This document shows positions 61,592 through 64,000 of a stretch of 64,000 nucleotides of DNA, in pieces; positions within the stretch are counted from its first letter, which is position 1; each line of letters starts with the position of its first letter. This DNA comes from Sporomusa malonica (lineage in GTDB: Bacteria > Bacillota > Negativicutes > Sporomusales > Sporomusaceae). The notes under the pieces were generated by a model. The model was given only the letters and a program-made list of their open reading frames with translations. It searched no databases and was not told the DNA's origin. The stretch is from contig NZ_FWXI01000017.1 in assembly GCF_900176355.1 (NCBI RefSeq), positions 1-64,000 on the forward strand, read 5' to 3'. Position numbers and translations under genes: made by a program.

Positions 61592-62347
61592 TTAGTCGTC
61601 CAGTAGAATTTTTAACATTTTATCGCGATGGTTAGTAAACTCTTTCATAATCAAATAATGCTCTGTTTGCTCGTAATCCAGCTGTCTCATGCCGGACTGG
61701 GTAAGTTGTATGATCATGCTGTCTGGATACGCCATAATTATCGGGGAATGTGTCGCAATAATAAGTTGCGAGTTTTGTTGAACCAATTCGTGAATACGAG
61801 TAATCAGTGCCATTTGCCGTACAGGTGATAAAGCCGCTTCTGGTTCATCCAGAATATACAGCCCATTGCCACCCAATCTGTTTTGAAACACAGCAAAAAA
61901 AGATTCTCCATGAGACATCTGATGCAGAGATTTGCCGCCATATGATGTAATAATTTGATTGCCCGGGCCGCCAGTCGCATCAAGTTGCTCAATCGTTGTT
62001 GCCAGATTATAAAAACTCTCTGCCCGGAGAAAAAATCCGTCACGCGGGCGCTTTATTCCTTTAACTAACCTTACATATTCATTAAGCTCGGAGTGGGAGG
62101 CCTGCGTAGTAAAGGTAAAATTAGCGGTTCCGCCTTCGGCATTAAAACCCCAGGCAACTGCGACCGCCTCCAGCAAGGTAGACTTGCCTGTCCCATTTTC
62201 TCCTACAATAAATGTTACCCGCGGATGAAATTCCAGTTCATGTAAATCACAAAGGGCTGGCAAACAAAACGGATACTCATCAAATCGTGCGACCTTATCC
62301 CGCAATAGCTGAACACTGCGAATATATTGCTGAGCTTTATGCAACAT
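61592..62347 (-). CDS. AAA ATPase (RecF/SMC-like, AAA_21/COG3910 type)
   Basis: 251 aa from the ATG at 62347. Walker A VGENGTGKSTLLEAVA near residue 50, a QMSHGESFF signature-like motif, Walker B LYILDEPEAALSP, and the switch IIATHSPIIMAYPDS. This is the ABC-ATPase head of the predicted-ATPase group COG3910; its partner is not known. The ribosome site is weak, and a 34-codon ORF ends 4 nt upstream, so the start may depend on reinitiation. A TTG at 62389 would extend it but lies inside that ORF. Confidence 0.82.
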   Translation of the reverse strand: MLHKAQQYIRSVQLLRDKVARFDEYPFCLPALCDLHELEFHPRVTFIVGENGTGKSTLLEAVAVAWGFNAEGGTANFTFTTQASHSELNEYVRLVKGIKRPRDGFFLRAESFYNLATTIEQLDATGGPGNQIITSYGGKSLHQMSHGESFFAVFQNRLGGNGLYILDEPEAALSPVRQMALITRIHELVQQNSQLIIATHSPIIMAYPDSMIIQLTQSGMRQLDYEQTEHYLIMKEFTNHRDKMLKILLDD

Positions 62348-62351
62348 ACTG

Positions 62352-62456
62352 TCACACACCCATAACCTGCACTCGGCTGTGCCGGACAAGTGCCCATACT
62401 TTGGCAGTAATATTAATAAACCCTTCCTTATGAGTGTCCGGACTGAACTGATCCAT
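62352..62456 (-). CDS. 34-codon ORF upstream of the AAA ATPase gene
   Basis: The ORF starts ATG at 62456 with GAGGTG 6 nt upstream and ends TGA at 62352, 4 nt before the ATPase start. The peptide begins MDQFSPDTHKEGFINITAKV and ends HSRVQVMGV. It is in another frame than the ATPase. The good ribosome site and tight spacing suggest a coupling leader or a small partner protein; I do not recognise the sequence. Confidence 0.5.
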   Translation of the reverse strand: MDQFSPDTHKEGFINITAKVWALVRHSRVQVMGV

Positions 62457-62487
62457 GGTTGCCACCTCTTAACTTTGTGCTTTTGTT

Positions 62488-62528
62488 GACGACAGTACCA
62501 CCGTCCTCAAGGCTACTACGGGAGCCTT
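62488..62528 (-). other. structured leader with two hairpins
   Basis: AAGGCT-N8-AGCCTT (62509-62514, 62523-62528) and GACG-N10-CGTC (62488-62491, 62502-62505). In minus-strand RNA the loop and stem of the second include GGTGGTAC. This lies about 30 nt before the 34-codon ORF. It matches no riboswitch class with certainty. Confidence 0.4.
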
Positions 62529-62556
62529 AGAGCAGGTTAGTCATCGGATAAAAAAG

Positions 62557-62584
62557 TTGCCTAGATGCTGCAGTAGTATATAAT
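62557..62584 (+). promoter_or_regulatory. promoter of the MGMT-family gene
   Basis: TTGCCT, 16-bp spacer, TATAAT, 33 nt before the start codon. Confidence 0.7.
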
Positions 62585-62617
62585 AAAAGAAATATAATAT
62601 ACATATAGGGTGATTTT

Positions 62618-62944
62618 ATGAGCTTTAATGATAAGGTCTATGAATTTGTCCGTCAAATTCCTGAAGGAAAGGTTGCTTCTTATGGTCAGATTGCTTTCAT
62701 GACTGGGAGCTGGCGAGCCTCCCGCGCGGTGGGTTATGCGCTGCACCGCAATCCCTACCAAGGGAAAGTCCCTTGCCACAGAGTGGTTTTTAAAGATGGC
62801 AGACTCGCAACAGGCTTTGTATTTGGCGGTAAGGATGTACAACGACAATTGCTTGAGTCAGAGGGCGTGGAGTTTACCGCCGACGGGCGTGTGGCTATGG
62901 ATAAATGTTGCTGGCAGCCTGATCAGGGCTGCTGCTGCCCCTGA
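62618..62944 (+). CDS. MGMT-family DNA alkyltransferase-like protein
   Basis: 108 aa, only the C-terminal DNA-binding domain of O6-methylguanine methyltransferases. The helix-turn-helix (VASYGQIAFMTGSWRASRAVGYALHRNP) is followed by VPCHRVVFKDG. The active-site Cys of PCHRV is kept, unlike ATL proteins, which have Trp here. The C-terminal tail is Cys-rich (DKCCWQPDQGCCCP). AGGGTG lies 6 nt before the ATG. The last 22 nt overlap the convergent gene. Confidence 0.88.
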   Translation: MSFNDKVYEFVRQIPEGKVASYGQIAFMTGSWRASRAVGYALHRNPYQGKVPCHRVVFKDGRLATGFVFGGKDVQRQLLESEGVEFTADGRVAMDKCCWQPDQGCCCP

Positions 62945-63432
62945 TATTCAAACTCTGGCGTACCACCCAAATGGTAATAGTACTCCATTAACTCCAATGT
63001 CCGCTCCCGCAAGCGGTCTTTCTGAGCGCGAAGCTCCTGGATACCGCCTAATGTACCCAGTTTCCGGTCATTTAGCAAGCTAGCACGTACAAATTCTGTT
63101 TCATTAATATGCCACTGCAGCCAGCCGACCTGGGCATCTACAAGCATGTCTTTCTGCTGACGGTCAAGCTTAGATAGTAGTTTTTGATACACAGCGTTTA
63201 GTTCTTTGTCCCATAGTTTTACGTACTTTCCTTCCAACTCGGCATAGTCCATCGTAGTGTAAGCCGCTTTCTGTTCAATCAGGTAGTCTCTGTCAAGGAA
63301 ATTTTGCGCCATCTGTTTCGAAAAATTGCCAGAATAATCATAAGCTCCGCTTTTCGCAGAAACAACGCCGCCCCAGCTTAGCAGCAGACAAATCAGCAGT
63401 GCACTGGTCACTTTGATTACATTTTTATACAT
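62923..63432 (-). CDS. secreted LprI/DUF1311-like protein
   Basis: 169 aa with a signal peptide (KVTSALLICLLLSWGGVVSA, cleavage near 26). The mature part contains KLWDKELNAVYQKLLSKLDRQQKDMLVDAQVGWLQWHINE, the DUF1311/LprI pattern (lysozyme-inhibitor LprI family). The cysteines usual in this family are absent from the mature protein. GGAG lies 7 nt before the ATG, and the start overlaps the end of the upstream MBL gene by 8 nt. Confidence 0.78.
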   Translation of the reverse strand: MYKNVIKVTSALLICLLLSWGGVVSAKSGAYDYSGNFSKQMAQNFLDRDYLIEQKAAYTTMDYAELEGKYVKLWDKELNAVYQKLLSKLDRQQKDMLVDAQVGWLQWHINETEFVRASLLNDRKLGTLGGIQELRAQKDRLRERTLELMEYYYHLGGTPEFEYQGQQQP

Positions 63433-64000
63433 CTACTCTCTCCGCCTTTCCCTGAGTCATTTTTTTTTGCGGGACCCGGACGTCTAAGGATTTTTCTCTT
63501 AATACCGTTTTTATCATTGCCTGCGCATTTAATCGAAAGGCATTGACCGGCTGCTCCAGCCTGCTTTGTTCATCGCGAAAGGCCTTTTCATATTCGGCTA
63601 AAATCTTGGCTTCAGTATATCCTTGTTCAGATAAATGAAGAATAAAAGCTTTTGTTTCTTCTATCGCCGAGATACAGTTTTCCCAGTAGCCTAACATATC
63701 CTCTTTACTTACCTGACCAAAGTGCGGCGAAATGATGTGACGGGGATTTGTTGCCTGACATTTATAAGCGGAAGCAATGGCCTCAGAATAACTGGTTATA
63801 AAGGCAGAATAAATCTTTCCTGATTTACTCATGCAGCCTGTCGTTTCGCATGGAAATAACGTCTCATTGTCAATTAAAAATGACAATGAGCATTTAGTGT
63901 GACCGGGGGTTTCTAGCACCCTAATACTTGATCCGCCTAAATCCAGTATATCTCCATCACGGATGCATTCATCCACCTTCAGCAGCTCATCGTCATATTC
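63425..64000 (-). CDS. MBL-fold metallo-hydrolase, C-terminal part (cut by the right edge)
   Basis: The open frame continues to the last base of the window, so the start lies outside. The visible 191 residues include RVLETPGHTKCSLSFLID (metal His), ALFPCETTGCMSK-like text after it, and ISPHFGQ, which fits a third metal His. The N-terminal HxHxDH motif would be beyond the edge. A helical C-terminal extension (about 110-190) is present. The substrate cannot be inferred. Confidence 0.82.
   Translation of the reverse strand, partial: EYDDELLKVDECIRDGDILDLGGSSIRVLETPGHTKCSLSFLIDNETLFPCETTGCMSKSGKIYSAFITSYSEAIASAYKCQATNPRHIISPHFGQVSKEDMLGYWENCISAIEETKAFILHLSEQGYTEAKILAEYEKAFRDEQSRLEQPVNAFRLNAQAMIKTVLREKSLDVRVPQKKMTQGKAERVDV

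Noticed and set aside
62505..62530. guanidine-II (mini-ykkC) hairpin because of ACGG in a loop on the plus strand
   Set aside because: Only one of the two required ACGR-loop hairpins is present, and it lies upstream of the mapped plus-strand promoter.
62480..62560. T-box leader because of GGTGGTAC on the minus strand
   Set aside because: No room for a normal specifier stem and no terminator partner stem; only the short core resembles it.

Overview
The window reads as a chromosome segment of a sporulating, diderm anaerobe of the Negativicutes, most like Sporomusaceae. Three signs point there: the 5' end of the 16S rRNA at the left edge, a Spo0E-type phosphatase next to the rRNA promoters, and the overall gene content (LytS/LytTR plus CstA, HD-GYP, many radical SAM proteins, an anaerobic purine-breakdown cluster). 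No transposase, phage gene or CRISPR array was seen. Genes are dense, with good Shine-Dalgarno sites, and many use GTG or TTG starts.

Layout. 1-560: 5' end of a 16S gene on the minus strand behind three tandem sigma-A type promoters. 570-6.9 kb: spo0E-like gene, two radical SAM genes, a murein amidase, oligoendopeptidase F and a zinc-ribbon protein. 7.0-9.9 kb: a compact end-joining operon (LigD ligase module, Ku, LigD polymerase module), followed by a two-copy 90-bp structured repeat. 10-16 kb, minus strand: pckA, thrC, two free-standing tRNA-editing-type proteins, a DUF362 ferredoxin and an ACT-like protein. 16-22.9 kb: HD-GYP, nadE, zinc-ribbon membrane protein, an unknown 530-aa protein and a pair of small DMT-type membrane proteins. 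23-27.9 kb: LytS/LytTR two-component pair with CstA, then a 66-aa orphan gene.

27.9-45.8 kb is the centre of interest: a 16-kb allantoin catabolic island on the minus strand, with a divergent pucR. The upper unit (allC, allE, allD, two allantoinase paralogues, NCS1 permease) is separated by a strong terminator hairpin from the lower unit (allH, allF, allG, LctP-family permease, 51-aa membrane protein, carbamate kinase, pucG). Together they encode allantoin -> allantoate -> ureidoglycine -> ureidoglycolate -> oxalurate -> oxamate + carbamoyl phosphate -> ATP, a complete energy-yielding route. The permease inside the oxamate-forming unit belongs to the lactate permease family. Because oxamate is a close analogue of pyruvate and lactate, this permease is a candidate oxamate exporter.

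46-50.5 kb: a TetR-controlled YbhGFSR-like ABC efflux system. 50.6-56.6 kb: a chemoreceptor, a LuxR-type response regulator, a Cache sensor kinase and an EF-hand-like protein. 56.7-60.1 kb: a MetNIQ-type importer with a DUF169 protein. 60.3-64 kb: an SPL-type radical SAM protein, a CGGC-family protein with degenerate motif, an AAA ATPase preceded by a 34-codon ORF, an MGMT-family protein, an LprI-like secreted protein and the 3' part of an MBL-fold gene cut by the right edge.
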